The notes: generated from the letters alone by a model not told the origin. Shown: positions 46,787-56,405, counted from the stretch's first letter. The stretch: 64,000 bases of DNA from Pseudochrobactrum asaccharolyticum (GCF_003314995.1 NZ_QNRH01000003.1:444553-508552); one strand, 5' to 3'. A program made the numbers and translations.

Positions 46787-46909
46787 CTTGCTCCATATGA
46801 AGCTCACTTGCTGGCGCGCTTCCTCCCATTTCGCGCTGCAAGTGTTCCCCTCGAAGGCATCTAAATGCCTTCTTAAATTCAGCCGGGCTTTTTAGTCCGG
46901 CTTTTTTTC
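46787..46909 (+). ncRNA. AbcR (alpha-r15)-like small regulatory RNA
   Basis: Three stem-loops follow each other in an otherwise gene-free stretch. The first, 46805-46844, pairs CACTTGC with GCAAGTG and GCGCG with CGCGC, leaving a single-stranded loop CTTCCTCCCATTT that can pair with ribosome sites. An unpaired TGTTCCCCTC follows, a second anti-Shine-Dalgarno module. The second stem, 46853-46872, is GAAGGCAT/ATGCCTTC. The third, 46881-46909, is a rho-independent terminator AGCCGG/CCGGCT with seven T. This order and both C-rich modules agree with AbcR RNAs of Hyphomicrobiales, which bind Hfq and silence ABC-transporter mRNAs. The 5' end is not fixed; TTGAAC at 46771 and CATATG at 46794 could be its promoter, giving a start near 46805. 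Confidence 0.7.
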
Positions 46910-47222
46910 TGCCTGTATTACGGCTTCGTCCTCAAATTTCTCGGCAGAATCACCCGGCAAACGGCATATTTTTGAAATCATGCATTTTATGGCACGTAAT
47001 TTTATTATCGCTTGTTTTGTGCCAGACTCTTCGCCAAAATGAGCTTCAGCATAGAATTATGCGTGAATAGCTTTCGTAATTGTGCTTTTCTCTTTCGTAT
47101 TAAATGTTATATGCGCTAAAACGAAAGAGCCTTTGACAACCACAGAACCGCCGTACTCAACAGAAGTCACAAGACAACTGTTTATTCCGGTGTTTCGTTT
47201 CATTGAACTTCAGGGAGAAGTC
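46910..47222 (+). other. Leader and promoter region of ugpB
   Basis: No gene was seen. A frame open from 47082 runs into ugpB but its first 47 codons lack a ribosome site and look non-coding. The region is A/T-rich around 46970-47020 and 47060-47110, likely promoter DNA. CTTTCGTATTAAATG...CGAAAGAG near 47090-47127 forms a loose inverted repeat (TCTTTCG / CGAAAGA). Confidence 0.5.
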
Positions 47223-48533
47223 ATGTCCAAACGTCTGATGACTGTTTCAGTAGCGGCACTCACCATGTCCGTCGCATTTGCATCCAACGCATTTGCAGTG
47301 ACTGAGCTGCAATGGTGGCACGGTATGGCCGGTTCTAACAACGAAGTTGTTGAACAGCTCTCCAAGGAATTCAATGAAAGCCAGAGCGAATTCAAAATCG
47401 TTCCTGTCTATAAAGGCAGCTATCCTGAAACACTGAATGCCGGTATTGCTGCATTCCGTTCCAAGCAGGCTCCTGCCATTCTGCAGGTTTTCGATGCCGG
47501 TAGCGGCGTGATGATGGGCGCTGAAGGTGCAGTTCTGCCGGTTGCAGATGTGCTGGAAAAAGGTGGTTTCAAATTCGATAAAGCGAAATACCTTGCCGGT
47601 ATCACCGCTTATTATTCGAAGCCGGACGGCACAATGCTGTCTTTCCCGTATAATTCTTCTTCACCAATCCTTTACTACAACAAAGATGCTTTCAAAAAAG
47701 CCGGTCTCGATCCGGAAGTAGCGCCAAAGACATGGCCTGAAGTTTTTGAAGCTGCCCGCAAAATTAAAACCAGTGGCGCTGCAAATTGTGGCTTTACCTC
47801 CACATGGCTGACATGGATTCAGACTGAAAACTTCGCTGCATGGAACAACGTACCATACGGCACCAATGAAAACGGCCTTGCAGGTCTCGATGTGAAACTC
47901 GAAATCAATGCTCCGCTGTTTGAACAGCATTTTCAGGGTCTCGCAGACCTCGCTAAAGATGGTGCATTCCGTTACGGCGGCCGCACATCCGAAGCCAAAC
48001 AGCTCTTCACATCCGGTGAATGCGCAATGCTGACAGAATCTTCGGGTGGCCTGGGCGACGTGGTTAAATCCGGCCTGAACTATGGTATCGGCCAGCTGCC
48101 TTATTATGAAGGCGAAGGTCGTCCGCAGAACACCATTCCGGGTGGCGCCAGCCTCTGGGTCTTCGCAGGCAAGAGCGACGAAGAATATAAGGGTATTGCC
48201 CAGTTCTTCAATTTCCTGTCGCAGACAGACATTCAGGCTCGTCTGCATCAGGTTTCCGGCTACCTGCCGGTAACACTGGCGGCTTATGAAGAAACCAAAA
48301 AATCAGGTTTCTATGACAAGAACCCGGGTCGTGAAACGCCGATCCTGCAGATGATGGGCAAAGAGCCAACAGCCAATTCCAAGGGCGTTCGTCTGGTAAA
48401 CCTGCCGCAGGTTCGTGATATTCTCAACGAAGAATATGAAGCGATGCTGGCCGGTAAACAGGATGCGAAAACCGCACTGAAAAACGCTGTAGAGCGTGGC
48501 AATGCAGCGATTGCTGAAGCAGCAAACCGCTAA
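47223..48533 (+). CDS. ugpB: Glycerol-3-phosphate ABC importer substrate-binding protein
   Basis: 436 residues from the ATG at 47223 (GGGAGAAG just upstream). The Sec signal ends SNAFAVT. The mature protein starts TELQWWHGMAGSNNEVVEQL and continues VPVYKGSYPETLNAGIAAFR and AILQVFDAGSGVMM, all hallmarks of UgpB, which binds sn-glycerol-3-phosphate and glycerophosphodiesters in the periplasm. It heads a ugpB-A-E-C set in the usual order, with a 318-base structured gap before ugpA. Such systems are commonly induced by phosphate limitation; no clear Pho box was identified here. Confidence 0.95.
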   Translation: MSKRLMTVSVAALTMSVAFASNAFAVTELQWWHGMAGSNNEVVEQLSKEFNESQSEFKIVPVYKGSYPETLNAGIAAFRSKQAPAILQVFDAGSGVMMGAEGAVLPVADVLEKGGFKFDKAKYLAGITAYYSKPDGTMLSFPYNSSSPILYYNKDAFKKAGLDPEVAPKTWPEVFEAARKIKTSGAANCGFTSTWLTWIQTENFAAWNNVPYGTNENGLAGLDVKLEINAPLFEQHFQGLADLAKDGAFRYGGRTSEAKQLFTSGECAMLTESSGGLGDVVKSGLNYGIGQLPYYEGEGRPQNTIPGGASLWVFAGKSDEEYKGIAQFFNFLSQTDIQARLHQVSGYLPVTLAAYEETKKSGFYDKNPGRETPILQMMGKEPTANSKGVRLVNLPQVRDILNEEYEAMLAGKQDAKTALKNAVERGNAAIAEAANR

Positions 48534-48540
48534 TTCATAA

Positions 48541-48572
48541 AGGCCGCGTGTCCCGTGAGGGGCGCGTGGCTT
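48541..48572 (+). terminator. Hairpin after ugpB
   Basis: AGGCCGCGTG...CGCGTGGCTT forms a G/C-rich stem with a G-U pair, followed by TCTTCA. It starts eight bases past the ugpB stop and would work as a partial terminator between binding protein and permeases. Confidence 0.55.
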
Positions 48573-48693
48573 TCTTCATACTGCATATAAACCCATCTTC
48601 AGAATGCTTTTGAGGATTGGCTTATATGCCAGAGCGCATCGCGGAAACGACCAATCTGTTTTCGCAACAGGATGTGCAGAATCCAAGAGGCAG

Positions 48694-48778
48694 AGAGCTT
48701 TCAGTGTTTTAATTTCAACTGAAAGTGCTCTGACTGACCAGCACAGTCTCTGCCTGTCCATTACAACAGGAACTGTGC
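48694..48778 (+). other. Two further stem-loops in the ugpB-ugpA gap
   Basis: AGAGC-TTTCAGT pairs with ACTGAAAG-TGCTCT (48694-48731), and GCACAGT with inner CCTGT pairs with ACAGG and ACTGTGC (48741-48778). They lie in tandem 73 bases before the ugpA start. Their number and regularity suggest a structured mRNA leader or processed RNA rather than chance. Confidence 0.5.
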
Positions 48779-48851
48779 AGCATTTCAAAAACTTGCCGTG
48801 CCTTTTATGCGCCTTTTCGGTGTGCGGCACTGCAATTTGAAGGAGATCTTT

Positions 48852-49733
48852 GTGCAGCGTGTTGTCTTTCCCAACAAGGTGCTACCCTATTTATTAGTTG
48901 CACCGCAGCTCATACTCACTTTTGTTTTCTTTTTCTGGCCGGCCAGTCAGGCGATTTATCAGTCGACGATGCGCGAAGATCCGTTTGGTCTGCGCAGCAC
49001 CTTTGTCGGTTTGAAAAATTTCTCTGCCCTGTTTGCTGATCCGAATTATCTGCACTCGTTCCAGATTACGATTTTCTTCAGTATTGCCACGGCTGTACTG
49101 TCGATGGCTGTTGCGCTGTTTCTGGCAACAGCCGCAGAAAAAGTCGTGCGAAGCAAAAACCTCTACCGCACATTGCTGATCTGGCCTTATGCCGTCGCAC
49201 CAGCGATTGCCGGTATTTTGTGGCTGTTCATGTTCTCGCCTGCAATGGGTACCCTCGCCTATCTGCTACGCAATGCCGGTTTTGACTGGGATCCGCTGCT
49301 GAAAGGCGATCAGGCAATGGCACTGGTGGTCTTTGCCGCATCATGGAAGCAGATCAGCTATAATTTCCTGTTCTTTGTTGCCGGTCTGCAAGCTATTCCG
49401 AAATCTCTGTTGGAAGCAGCAGCGATTGACGGTGCACGCGGTATGAAGCGGTTCTGGTCGATCACCTTCCCGTTGCTCGCTCCGACCACTTTCTTCCTGC
49501 TGGTTGTGAACACGGTTTATGCGTTCTTCGATACGTTCGGTATTATTCATGCGGTAACCGGCGGTGGTCCTGCCAAAGCCACGGAAACACTGGTCTACAA
49601 AGTGTATAATGACGGCTTCGTCAATCTTAACCTCGGCTCATCAGCAGCACAGTCTGTGATCCTGATGGTGATCGTTATTGCCCTTACGGCGTTCCAGTTC
49701 CGCTTTGTTGAAAAGCGCGTGCATTATTCCTGA
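48852..49733 (+). CDS. ugpA: Glycerol-3-phosphate ABC importer permease A
   Basis: 293 residues from a GTG at 48852, which has AGGAGA seven bases upstream and gives the length usual for UgpA; the frame is open from 48798 but that extension lacks a ribosome site. Six membrane spans, starting [18 protein letters not shown]. The coupling loop [22 protein letters not shown] is the EAA motif of sugar-type ABC permeases. It is followed nine bases on by ugpE. Confidence 0.94.
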   Translation: MQRVVFPNKVLPYLLVAPQLILTFVFFFWPASQAIYQSTMREDPFGLRSTFVGLKNFSALFADPNYLHSFQITIFFSIATAVLSMAVALFLATAAEKVVRSKNLYRTLLIWPYAVAPAIAGILWLFMFSPAMGTLAYLLRNAGFDWDPLLKGDQAMALVVFAASWKQISYNFLFFVAGLQAIPKSLLEAAAIDGARGMKRFWSITFPLLAPTTFFLLVVNTVYAFFDTFGIIHAVTGGGPAKATETLVYKVYNDGFVNLNLGSSAAQSVILMVIVIALTAFQFRFVEKRVHYS

Positions 49734-49742
49734 GGTCAGACA

Positions 49743-50591
49743 ATGATTGAACGTAATCCCGTTACTATCGCAATCAGCCATCTGGCGCTGATAATCGGCA
49801 TCATCATTGTTGCCTTTCCGATTTATTATACATTTGTGGCCTCAACCATGACGTCGGCGGAAATTCTCCGCCCTCCGATTTCGCTGCTGCCAGGTGACCA
49901 CTTTATTGAAAACTACCGCGATGCTCTGAGCGGCGGTGTGGAACGCACCGTTGGTGTGAGCCTTGAACGTCTGCTGTTCAACTCCACTGTCGTGGCGCTG
50001 GCAATTGCCATCGGTAAAATCATCATTTCTTTCACCTCGGCTTTTGCGATTGTGTTTTTCAATTTCCGCTTCCGCATGGTGTTCTTCTGGATGATCTTCA
50101 TCACGCTGATGCTGCCGGTGGAAGTGCGTATTCTGCCGACCTATAAGGTTATCGTCGATCTGGGCATGATTGATACCTATGCCGGTCTGACCTTGCCATT
50201 GATGGCTTCGGCAACAGCGACCTTCCTGTTCCGCCAGTTCTTCCTGACTATTCCGGGCGAACTTGTGGAAGCCGCACGCATTGATAATGCAGGGCCGTGG
50301 CGCTTTATGAAAGACATTCTTCTGCCATTGTCCAAAACCAATATTGCAGCACTTTTTGTTATCCTGTTCATCTTCGGCTGGACACAATATCTCTGGCCTC
50401 TGCTGGTCACCAATGATGCAAAGATGAACACAATCATCATCGCTTTGCGTAAAATGGTGGATTTCGCCGACGCCGCAACACCATGGCATTTTGTAATGGT
50501 GACAACGATCCTTGCGATCATCCCTCCGATCATCGTCGTGGTTCTGATGCAGCGATGGTTCGTCAAAGGTCTTGTTGAAACGGAAAAATAA
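49743..50591 (+). CDS. ugpE: Glycerol-3-phosphate ABC importer permease E
   Basis: 282 residues with six membrane spans. Begins with a short cytoplasmic end ([13 protein letters not shown]) and carries the UgpE-type segment [21 protein letters not shown] and the EAA coupling loop [24 protein letters not shown]. The stop codon shares one base with the ugpC ATG (TAATG), so translation is coupled. Confidence 0.94.
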   Translation: MIERNPVTIAISHLALIIGIIIVAFPIYYTFVASTMTSAEILRPPISLLPGDHFIENYRDALSGGVERTVGVSLERLLFNSTVVALAIAIGKIIISFTSAFAIVFFNFRFRMVFFWMIFITLMLPVEVRILPTYKVIVDLGMIDTYAGLTLPLMASATATFLFRQFFLTIPGELVEAARIDNAGPWRFMKDILLPLSKTNIAALFVILFIFGWTQYLWPLLVTNDAKMNTIIIALRKMVDFADAATPWHFVMVTTILAIIPPIIVVVLMQRWFVKGLVETEK

Positions 50592-51631
50592 TGGCTCGTA
50601 TTTCTCTTGATAATGTAAAAAAAGTCTATGGCGGCAATGTCGAGACCATTAAAGGCATCTCGCTGGAAATCGCCGACGGTGAACTGGTCGTTCTGGTCGG
50701 GCCTTCCGGCTGCGGTAAATCCACTTTGCTGCGCATGATCGCCGGTCTCGAAAGCATTACTTCCGGCACCGTCTCGATTGCTGACCGCGTGGTGAATGAA
50801 CTGGAACCGGCAGAGCGCGATATTGCGATGGTGTTCCAGAATTATGCGCTCTATCCGCATATGACTGTGCGCCAAAATCTGGCCTACGGTCTGAAGAACC
50901 GCAATACGCCGAAAGCCGAGATCGAACAGCGCATCGCCAAGGCTGCGAAAGCACTGGAAATTGAACAGTTTCTGGAACGCAAACCACGTCAGCTTTCCGG
51001 TGGCCAGCGCCAGCGCGTTGCCATGGGGCGTGCGATTGTGCGTGAACCGGCAGCCTTCCTGTTTGACGAACCGCTCTCCAACCTTGATGCCAAATTGCGC
51101 GTGCATATGCGTGTGGAAATCAAGCGCCTGCAGCGCTCATTGGGTGTGACCAGTGTTTATGTGACCCATGATCAGATGGAAGCAATGACACTCGCGGATC
51201 GTCTGGTGGTACTGAATGCCGGTCATATTGAGCAGGTCGGCACACCGATTGAGCTTTATGAAAAACCTGCGACAACTTTCGTTGCAACCTTTATCGGCTC
51301 GCCATCCATGAACCTGTTGTCTTGTAAAGATGCGCCATGGATGCAGCAGCTCAGCGCAAAAATTCCTGCGGAAACAGCGACCATCGGTATCCGTCCTGAA
51401 GGTTTCACCATCGGCGAGCAAAGCGCCACTTTCACAACCGATGTCACTGTTGATGCGGTTGAGCTGGTTGGCGCTGAAAGCTATGTTCATGCCCGTCTGG
51501 CTGATGACACTGCAATCATTTTCAGTGTTGCCGGTCGCAGCCAGATTACTACCGGAGAGAAGCTTAAGATCAGTGCAAGTCAATCTGCCATTCATTGCTT
51601 CGACAAAGACGGCAAACGCATTGAAATGTAA
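50591..51631 (+). CDS. ugpC: Glycerol-3-phosphate ABC importer ATPase
   Basis: 346 residues of the CUT1/MalK class. Walker [10 protein letters not shown] near residue 37, Q-loop [13 protein letters not shown], signature [15 protein letters not shown] and Walker [17 protein letters not shown] are followed by the regulatory TOBE-type domain of about 110 residues ([12 protein letters not shown]...). It energises UgpAE. The C-terminal domain ends in [11 protein letters not shown], slightly shorter than the E. coli protein. Confidence 0.94.
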   Translation: MARISLDNVKKVYGGNVETIKGISLEIADGELVVLVGPSGCGKSTLLRMIAGLESITSGTVSIADRVVNELEPAERDIAMVFQNYALYPHMTVRQNLAYGLKNRNTPKAEIEQRIAKAAKALEIEQFLERKPRQLSGGQRQRVAMGRAIVREPAAFLFDEPLSNLDAKLRVHMRVEIKRLQRSLGVTSVYVTHDQMEAMTLADRLVVLNAGHIEQVGTPIELYEKPATTFVATFIGSPSMNLLSCKDAPWMQQLSAKIPAETATIGIRPEGFTIGEQSATFTTDVTVDAVELVGAESYVHARLADDTAIIFSVAGRSQITTGEKLKISASQSAIHCFDKDGKRIEM

Positions 51632-51679
51632 ATATAAGGTATGGCGAATGATATTCTTGGAAGAAATTTCAGGAATATC

Positions 51680-51716
51680 GTCGCCGATTGTCTGCACTAG
51701 ACAGACAGTCGGCGAC
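51680..51716 (+). terminator. Long hairpin after ugpC
   Basis: A 15-base stem with one G-U pair (51680-51694 with 51702-51716, CACTAGA loop) lies 48 bases past the ugpC stop. No T tract follows, so it may protect the 3' end or end transcription with help. Confidence 0.6.
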
Positions 51717-51893
51717 GCCATGAAATCATGCCCCCGTATGAACTCTCATGGCAACCCAATTGGGATCCTGAAAAGCAAACTTATATTTATTTGCTCTTGT
51801 GTATAAAACTTAACTGCAAAATTCTGTTTAATTAAATTTATAATTTTGATCGCCTGCATCACAAATATTCATAATGTGGCTATTTCTAAATTA

Positions 51894-52949
51894 TCATATG
51901 TTTATGAATGGGATACCGGAAATCAGCGCCCTGATATAGCGTTGTTTTTGGAAATATCCGTTCAAAGATACACGCGGAAACGATTGCGGATGGCTTAAAA
52001 CAGCAGGCTTCAACATAGCTGGCTGGGTAGTAACGGCAATTGAAAAGCCAGAATCATACGCCTGAGAAAATGTATTTTTACTCACTGCCGTCTTCCATCC
52101 GTAAGGATAGGCAAAGGATAAGGGCGCTTCTGCAAGACTAGTTTTCAGCCAATCTGCCGATACTTCTATCTCTTGTCTTATACGCTGATCATCAATACGG
52201 CTAAGATTAATATGGCTGACCGAATGGGCGCCAAAATGCACCAAAGCACCATCGCGTTTTTGCAATGCCCGTAATGCCGCAAGATCCATCGTCAGCTCAC
52301 GGGTGATACGCAACGGATCAAGCCCGTAGCTCAGCGCCAGCTTTGCGATCTGGTGCACAGCGTCATCCTCAGGCCGGACATCCACATATTGCGCAAAACG
52401 CGCGAAAGCGGCTTGCTTCTGCAGTGTCGTTCTGAGCGGAAGGTTCATTTCTCCCGCACCGAAATCGAAGGTCAGGTTCTCCTGCTGCCGCAGGAGCTGT
52501 TCGACCACTTCCCACCATAGAATATGACTGCGCTCGGCAAAGCCTGAGGTAATGTAGATTGTATAAGGGATATTATAGCGCCGAAAAATCGGAGATGCAT
52601 AATCCGCATTGTTGCGATAACCATCATCCAGCGTAAAACAAACATAGCGTTTGTTTTCGGGATTATTTCGCAGCAATTCGGGCAGATCATGCACATGGAC
52701 AGGCAGCATCCCTGCTTTTAAGACTTGCTGAATTGCCTCTTCCAAAAACTCAGGCGTAATTGAGAGAATGGCATTGGGCTCAAATTTCTGCGGGCTCGTA
52801 TTTGGGCGCACATGATGCAGCGTAAAAATCAGTCCGTTCTGCGCAGCGGAAGGCAACAGCTTGTCGAGGCGTAGCAAAGATATTGCTTCCAGCCCCATAC
52901 GGATGGCTGAATATCTCAGCAGGCGCTTTATTTCATGCAAGCCATTCAT
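51894..52949 (-). CDS. Polysaccharide deacetylase (NodB family)
   Basis: 351 residues. The NodB domain shows motif 1 CFTLDDGYRNN (near residue 108) with the catalytic and metal-binding aspartates, motif 2 HFGAHSVSH with the two metal-binding histidines and motif 3 SFAYPYGWK. Between motifs 1 and 2 is an insertion of about 110 helical residues, longer than in simple NodB proteins. No signal peptide is evident, but the N terminus is basic and hydrophobic. These enzymes remove acetyl groups from sugars of cell-surface polymers; the target is unknown. Confidence 0.88.
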   Translation of the reverse strand: MNGLHEIKRLLRYSAIRMGLEAISLLRLDKLLPSAAQNGLIFTLHHVRPNTSPQKFEPNAILSITPEFLEEAIQQVLKAGMLPVHVHDLPELLRNNPENKRYVCFTLDDGYRNNADYASPIFRRYNIPYTIYITSGFAERSHILWWEVVEQLLRQQENLTFDFGAGEMNLPLRTTLQKQAAFARFAQYVDVRPEDDAVHQIAKLALSYGLDPLRITRELTMDLAALRALQKRDGALVHFGAHSVSHINLSRIDDQRIRQEIEVSADWLKTSLAEAPLSFAYPYGWKTAVSKNTFSQAYDSGFSIAVTTQPAMLKPAVLSHPQSFPRVSLNGYFQKQRYIRALISGIPFINI

Positions 52950-53035
52950 TTATTCCACCCAAAATTTAAAGGCTGCGACAGCTATACATATCGCAGCCTG
53001 AAAATCTCTATAGAACAGAAGCCGTAAGGACTATG

Positions 53036-53497
53036 TTAACGGCAGGCGCCGTTTCTCATATTACTAAAGCCGGCATTACGCGCGACACAGGCATTCGGAA
53101 ATGTCTGGCTGCGACCGCGGCTGGTCGCACAGACCGGTGCATATTCACGCGTACAAGCTGTTTGCGGACGGTTATGTCCCCAGTTGCCATTCGGCCGATC
53201 CGGACGATGCTGCCATTGCGGCGGACGCGGCTGCGAAACACGGCATTCGCCTCTATTGACAATGCGATAACCCTCAGCACGCGCATGACAGCTATTGCCG
53301 AATGTCCGGCTGTTGCCATTACGCTCACCACAAACCGGCATATATTCCATCGTACACATTTGCGGCCTGTCCGGTCGTACCGGCGGACGATGATGCGGCC
53401 CTCCCTCATCAACGGCAACAGTACAGGCCGAAAGAAACAAAAGCGCCGCAAGCGGTGCGATCAGGCGTTGTAAGCGTGTAAGGCCGGAAAATCTCAT
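53036..53497 (-). CDS. Lipoprotein with two Kazal-like domains
   Basis: 153 residues. A lipoprotein signal with lipobox LSAC (C25) is followed by an H/P/R-rich linker and two Kazal-like modules at about 48-85 and 115-152. In both the cysteine spacing is exactly C-x7-C-x13-C-x14-C, with EYMPVCGERNG and EYAPVCATSRG around the second cysteine. Kazal modules are serine-protease inhibitor folds; these have four cysteines each, not six. The linker between them is again rich in R, P, Q and N. It is monocistronic. A role in envelope protection against proteases is an inference. Confidence 0.87.
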   Translation of the reverse strand: MRFSGLTRLQRLIAPLAALLFLSACTVAVDEGGPHHRPPVRPDRPQMCTMEYMPVCGERNGNSRTFGNSCHARAEGYRIVNRGECRVSQPRPPQWQHRPDRPNGNWGHNRPQTACTREYAPVCATSRGRSQTFPNACVARNAGFSNMRNGACR

Positions 53498-53533
53498 GCT
53501 CTATCTTTCTCAGATCATCTGCAGATATTGCGC

Positions 53534-53547
53534 GATAGTAAACTATC
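53534..53547. promoter_or_regulatory. Palindrome before the Kazal lipoprotein gene
   Basis: GATAGT-AA-ACTATC, perfect six-base arms, 36 bases upstream of the lipoprotein start; a possible operator. Confidence 0.3.
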
Positions 53548-53562
53548 TGTGATCCAGCACAA

Positions 53563-53593
53563 TAAAAAAGCTCAGGAGCTTGCGCCCCTGAGC
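53563..53593 (-). terminator. Terminator after the carboxynorspermidine synthase gene
   Basis: On the minus strand GCTCAGG pairs with CCTGAGC around a loop of about ten bases and is followed by TTTTTTATT. It stands 27 bases past the gene's stop. Confidence 0.85.
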
Positions 53594-53620
53594 CTGATCT
53601 TAAAACGAAAACAGCTATTA

Positions 53621-54856
53621 TCAGAAAATCTGACGTTCGCCCTGCTCGTCACGGATCCATGTGGTCAGACCGATCTTGCTCATCTGAGCGAGGAACGGAC
53701 GCGGATCAAGTTCTTCAACATTGACCATTGTCTTGGCATCCCACTCGCCGGTCGCAACCAGCATAGCAGCCGCTACCGGCGGCACACCGGCAGTGTAGGA
53801 AATACCCTGTGAGCCAACTTCATTATAGGCATCCTTGTGGTCTGCCACGTTATAAATGAAGACTTCACGGTCTTTGCCGTCTTTGCTGCCCTTAACCAGA
53901 TCACCGATACAGGTTTTACCGGTGTAATCCGGTGCCAATGATGACGGATCCGGCAACACAGCTTTCACCACTTTCAGCGGAATAACTTCCAGACCTTCAG
54001 CGGTTTTCACCGGCTGTTCAGACAGCAGTCCGAGATTATTCAGCACGGTAAAGACGTTGATGTAATGATCACCGAAGCCCATCCAGAAGCGCACATCCGC
54101 GCCTTCGATGTTGCGTGCCAGTGAGTGCACTTCATCATGACCGGTCATATAAGCTTTCTGTTTACCGACGACAGGAAGATCATATTCCTTGCCGACTTCA
54201 AACATCTTATTGACCTGCCATTCACCCTTCTGCCACGAATAAACGCGCCCGGTGAATTCACGGAAATTGATTTCCGGATCAAAGTTGGTGGAGAACCAAC
54301 GGCCATGCGAACCCGCATTGATATCAATGATATCAATATCGGTAATCTTATCGAAATACTCGTCCTGAGCCAGTCGGGCATAGGCGTTCACAACACCCGG
54401 ATCGAAGCCGATGCCGAGAATAGCGGTAATGCCTTTTTCAGCGCAGATTTCACGGCGCTTCCACTCATAGTTTGCGTACCACGGCGGGGTCTCACAAATC
54501 TTGTTCGGTTCTTCATGGATAGCGGTATCCATGTAAGCCACACCGGTATCAATACAGGCCTGCAGCACAGACATATTGATGAAAGGCGATCCGACATTGA
54601 TCACGATCTGTGAATTTGTCTTGGAAATCAGTGCCTTCGTGGCTTCAATATCCAAAGCATCCAGTGCATGGGCTTCTAAAACGCCCTCAACCTTCATACT
54701 TTTCTTTTCACGAACACTGGCGATCATATCATCGCACTTAGATTTTGTTCGCGAAGCAATGTGAATATCACCCAGAACATCGTTGTTCTGCGCACATTTA
54801 TGCGCCACAACCTGCGCCACGCCTCCGGCACCAATAATCAGGACATTTTTTTTCAT
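53621..54856 (-). CDS. Carboxy(nor)spermidine synthase, saccharopine dehydrogenase family
   Basis: 411 residues from the ATG at 54856; the frame opens 12 codons earlier without benefit. Joins aspartate semialdehyde with a diamine (diaminopropane or putrescine) using NADPH, giving carboxynorspermidine or carboxyspermidine. The N terminus NVLIIGAGGVAQVVAHKCA is the nucleotide-binding loop, and FINMSVLQACIDTGVAYMDTA and GFDPGVVNAYARLA are typical of the family. It follows nspC on the same strand with a 138-base gap. In Hyphomicrobiales this route is the usual source of spermidine. Confidence 0.92.
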   Translation of the reverse strand: MKKNVLIIGAGGVAQVVAHKCAQNNDVLGDIHIASRTKSKCDDMIASVREKKSMKVEGVLEAHALDALDIEATKALISKTNSQIVINVGSPFINMSVLQACIDTGVAYMDTAIHEEPNKICETPPWYANYEWKRREICAEKGITAILGIGFDPGVVNAYARLAQDEYFDKITDIDIIDINAGSHGRWFSTNFDPEINFREFTGRVYSWQKGEWQVNKMFEVGKEYDLPVVGKQKAYMTGHDEVHSLARNIEGADVRFWMGFGDHYINVFTVLNNLGLLSEQPVKTAEGLEVIPLKVVKAVLPDPSSLAPDYTGKTCIGDLVKGSKDGKDREVFIYNVADHKDAYNEVGSQGISYTAGVPPVAAAMLVATGEWDAKTMVNVEELDPRPFLAQMSKIGLTTWIRDEQGERQIF

Positions 54857-54994
54857 TTCACGCGGTACGCTCCATAGTAGCCTTTTCGGCATAATCTCAG
54901 GATTTTCTGATGAGAATTATGCACTAATCAATGATACGCCCTGAACAGATTGCTCTGCACAAAGCGCATCGGTTGCATTGTTATAGTATCTGCC

Positions 54995-56095
54995 TCAGGA
55001 AAGGGCGGCAGCAAAATCGTCAAAGGTAAACTCTTTGACAAGCTCTTCAGTTCCGTCGAGCTGACGGACAACGATGGATGGCATTTTAACGCCGTTAAAC
55101 CAGTTTTTCTTGACCATTGTGTAACCGGCCACATCCTGAATGGAAAGGCGGTCACCGATCTGCAACGGTTTTTCAAAACGGAATTCGCCGAAAATATCAC
55201 CGGCAAGGCAGGATTTGCCGCAGATCATGATTTCATGATCACCGGTATTCGGTTCCATTTTCGCGGTCTGACGATAAATCAGCAGATCAAGCATATGGGC
55301 TTCAATCGAGCTGTCGACGATGGCGAGATTTTTGCCGTTGAACAGCGTATCAAGCACGGTCACTTCCAGCGTCGCGGATTTGGTAATCGCTGCTTCACCT
55401 GGCTCCAGATAAATCTGTACACCATATTTCTCGGAGAAAGCTTTAAGACGTGCGCAGAACTTATCCAGCGGATAATTATCACCGGTAAAGTGGATACCGC
55501 CGCCAAGGCTGACCCATTTCACACGCGCAATCAGATGGCCGAAGCGCTCTTCGATAATGCCGAGCATCTCATCGAAACGCTCAAATTTGTCGTTCTCACA
55601 ATTATTGTGGAACATAAAGCCGGAGACTTTATCCATCACAGCTTCGATCTTCGTGGCATCCCATTCACCAAGACGGCTGAACGGGCGCGCAGGATCGGCC
55701 AGTGTAAAGTCCGATGTGGAAACCTGCGGATTTACACGCAGACCACGGATATGGTTTTTTGATGCTTCATCAAAACGGGTCAGCTGGCCGATAGAGTTAA
55801 AGATGATTTTGTCGCTGTTTTTCAGCACATCTTCAATTTCATCATCCGCATAGGCCACGCTATAAGCATGGGTTTCACCCGGAAATTTTTCTTTGCCCAG
55901 ACGAACTTCATAAAGCGAAGACGATGTTGTGCCATCCATATATTCGCTCATCAGATCAAACACAGACCATGTAGCGAAACATTTCAAAGCCAGCAACGAT
56001 TTCGCGCCGGATTGTTCACGCACATATTTAATCTTTTCCAGATTAGGCAGAAGTTTGCTTTTATCGATGAGGTAATACGGGGTATTTGTCGTCAA
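54995..56095 (-). CDS. nspC: Carboxynorspermidine decarboxylase
   Basis: PLP enzyme that decarboxylates carboxy(nor)spermidine to (nor)spermidine. 366 residues, starting at a TTG at 56095, the only usable start in the frame near the expected N terminus. Alanine-racemase-like barrel with PLP lysine K38 in LLALKCFATW, then SLYEVRLGKEKFPGE, VSLGGGIHFTGDNY and EPGEAAITKSATL. The C-terminal CGKSCLAGDIFGEF carries the active-site cysteine and aspartate of the fold-III decarboxylases. It precedes the synthase gene and forms a two-step polyamine unit. Confidence 0.93.
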   Translation of the reverse strand: MTTNTPYYLIDKSKLLPNLEKIKYVREQSGAKSLLALKCFATWSVFDLMSEYMDGTTSSSLYEVRLGKEKFPGETHAYSVAYADDEIEDVLKNSDKIIFNSIGQLTRFDEASKNHIRGLRVNPQVSTSDFTLADPARPFSRLGEWDATKIEAVMDKVSGFMFHNNCENDKFERFDEMLGIIEERFGHLIARVKWVSLGGGIHFTGDNYPLDKFCARLKAFSEKYGVQIYLEPGEAAITKSATLEVTVLDTLFNGKNLAIVDSSIEAHMLDLLIYRQTAKMEPNTGDHEIMICGKSCLAGDIFGEFRFEKPLQIGDRLSIQDVAGYTMVKKNWFNGVKMPSIVVRQLDGTEELVKEFTFDDFAAALS

Positions 56096-56405
56096 TTCGT
56101 TTGTCCGGTCCGTTACAGTTACGCATTGTGGCGGGGAAAGATCATCCTGCGGGCAGGAATCCGCGAGACAAAATTCGTCTGGCTGCGGTGCCTCTTCTTT
56201 ACTGCATAATCTTCAAAACCGAAACTGATTTTATAAATTTACACAGTTGCTATACAAATTCTGCTTCTCACCACGCCGTTCATAGTTTCTCCCCTTATAT
56301 AGGGGCTTAATATGACGATTTAAATACGAGCAACACACAAGGCCAGTTTTCAGCCGGTCATTTTGTAAACTGCTCCGGCCAGTCGGAGTCAACAAACTGC
56401 TCAAA
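56096..56405. other. Intergenic region, nspC promoter and 3' repeat tract
   Basis: No gene is seen. The part next to nspC must hold its promoter. No clear terminator for the upstream hydrolase gene was found. The end nearest that gene contains a 27-base tandem repeat described separately. Confidence 0.5.

Noticed and set aside
48604-48840. Frame of 78 residues between ugpB and ugpA
   Set aside because: Overlaps the stem-loop region, has no ribosome site and runs into the ugpA start.
53033-53473. Plus-strand frame over the Kazal lipoprotein gene
   Set aside because: The minus-strand frame has a lipoprotein signal and two regular cysteine modules; the plus-strand product has no such order.
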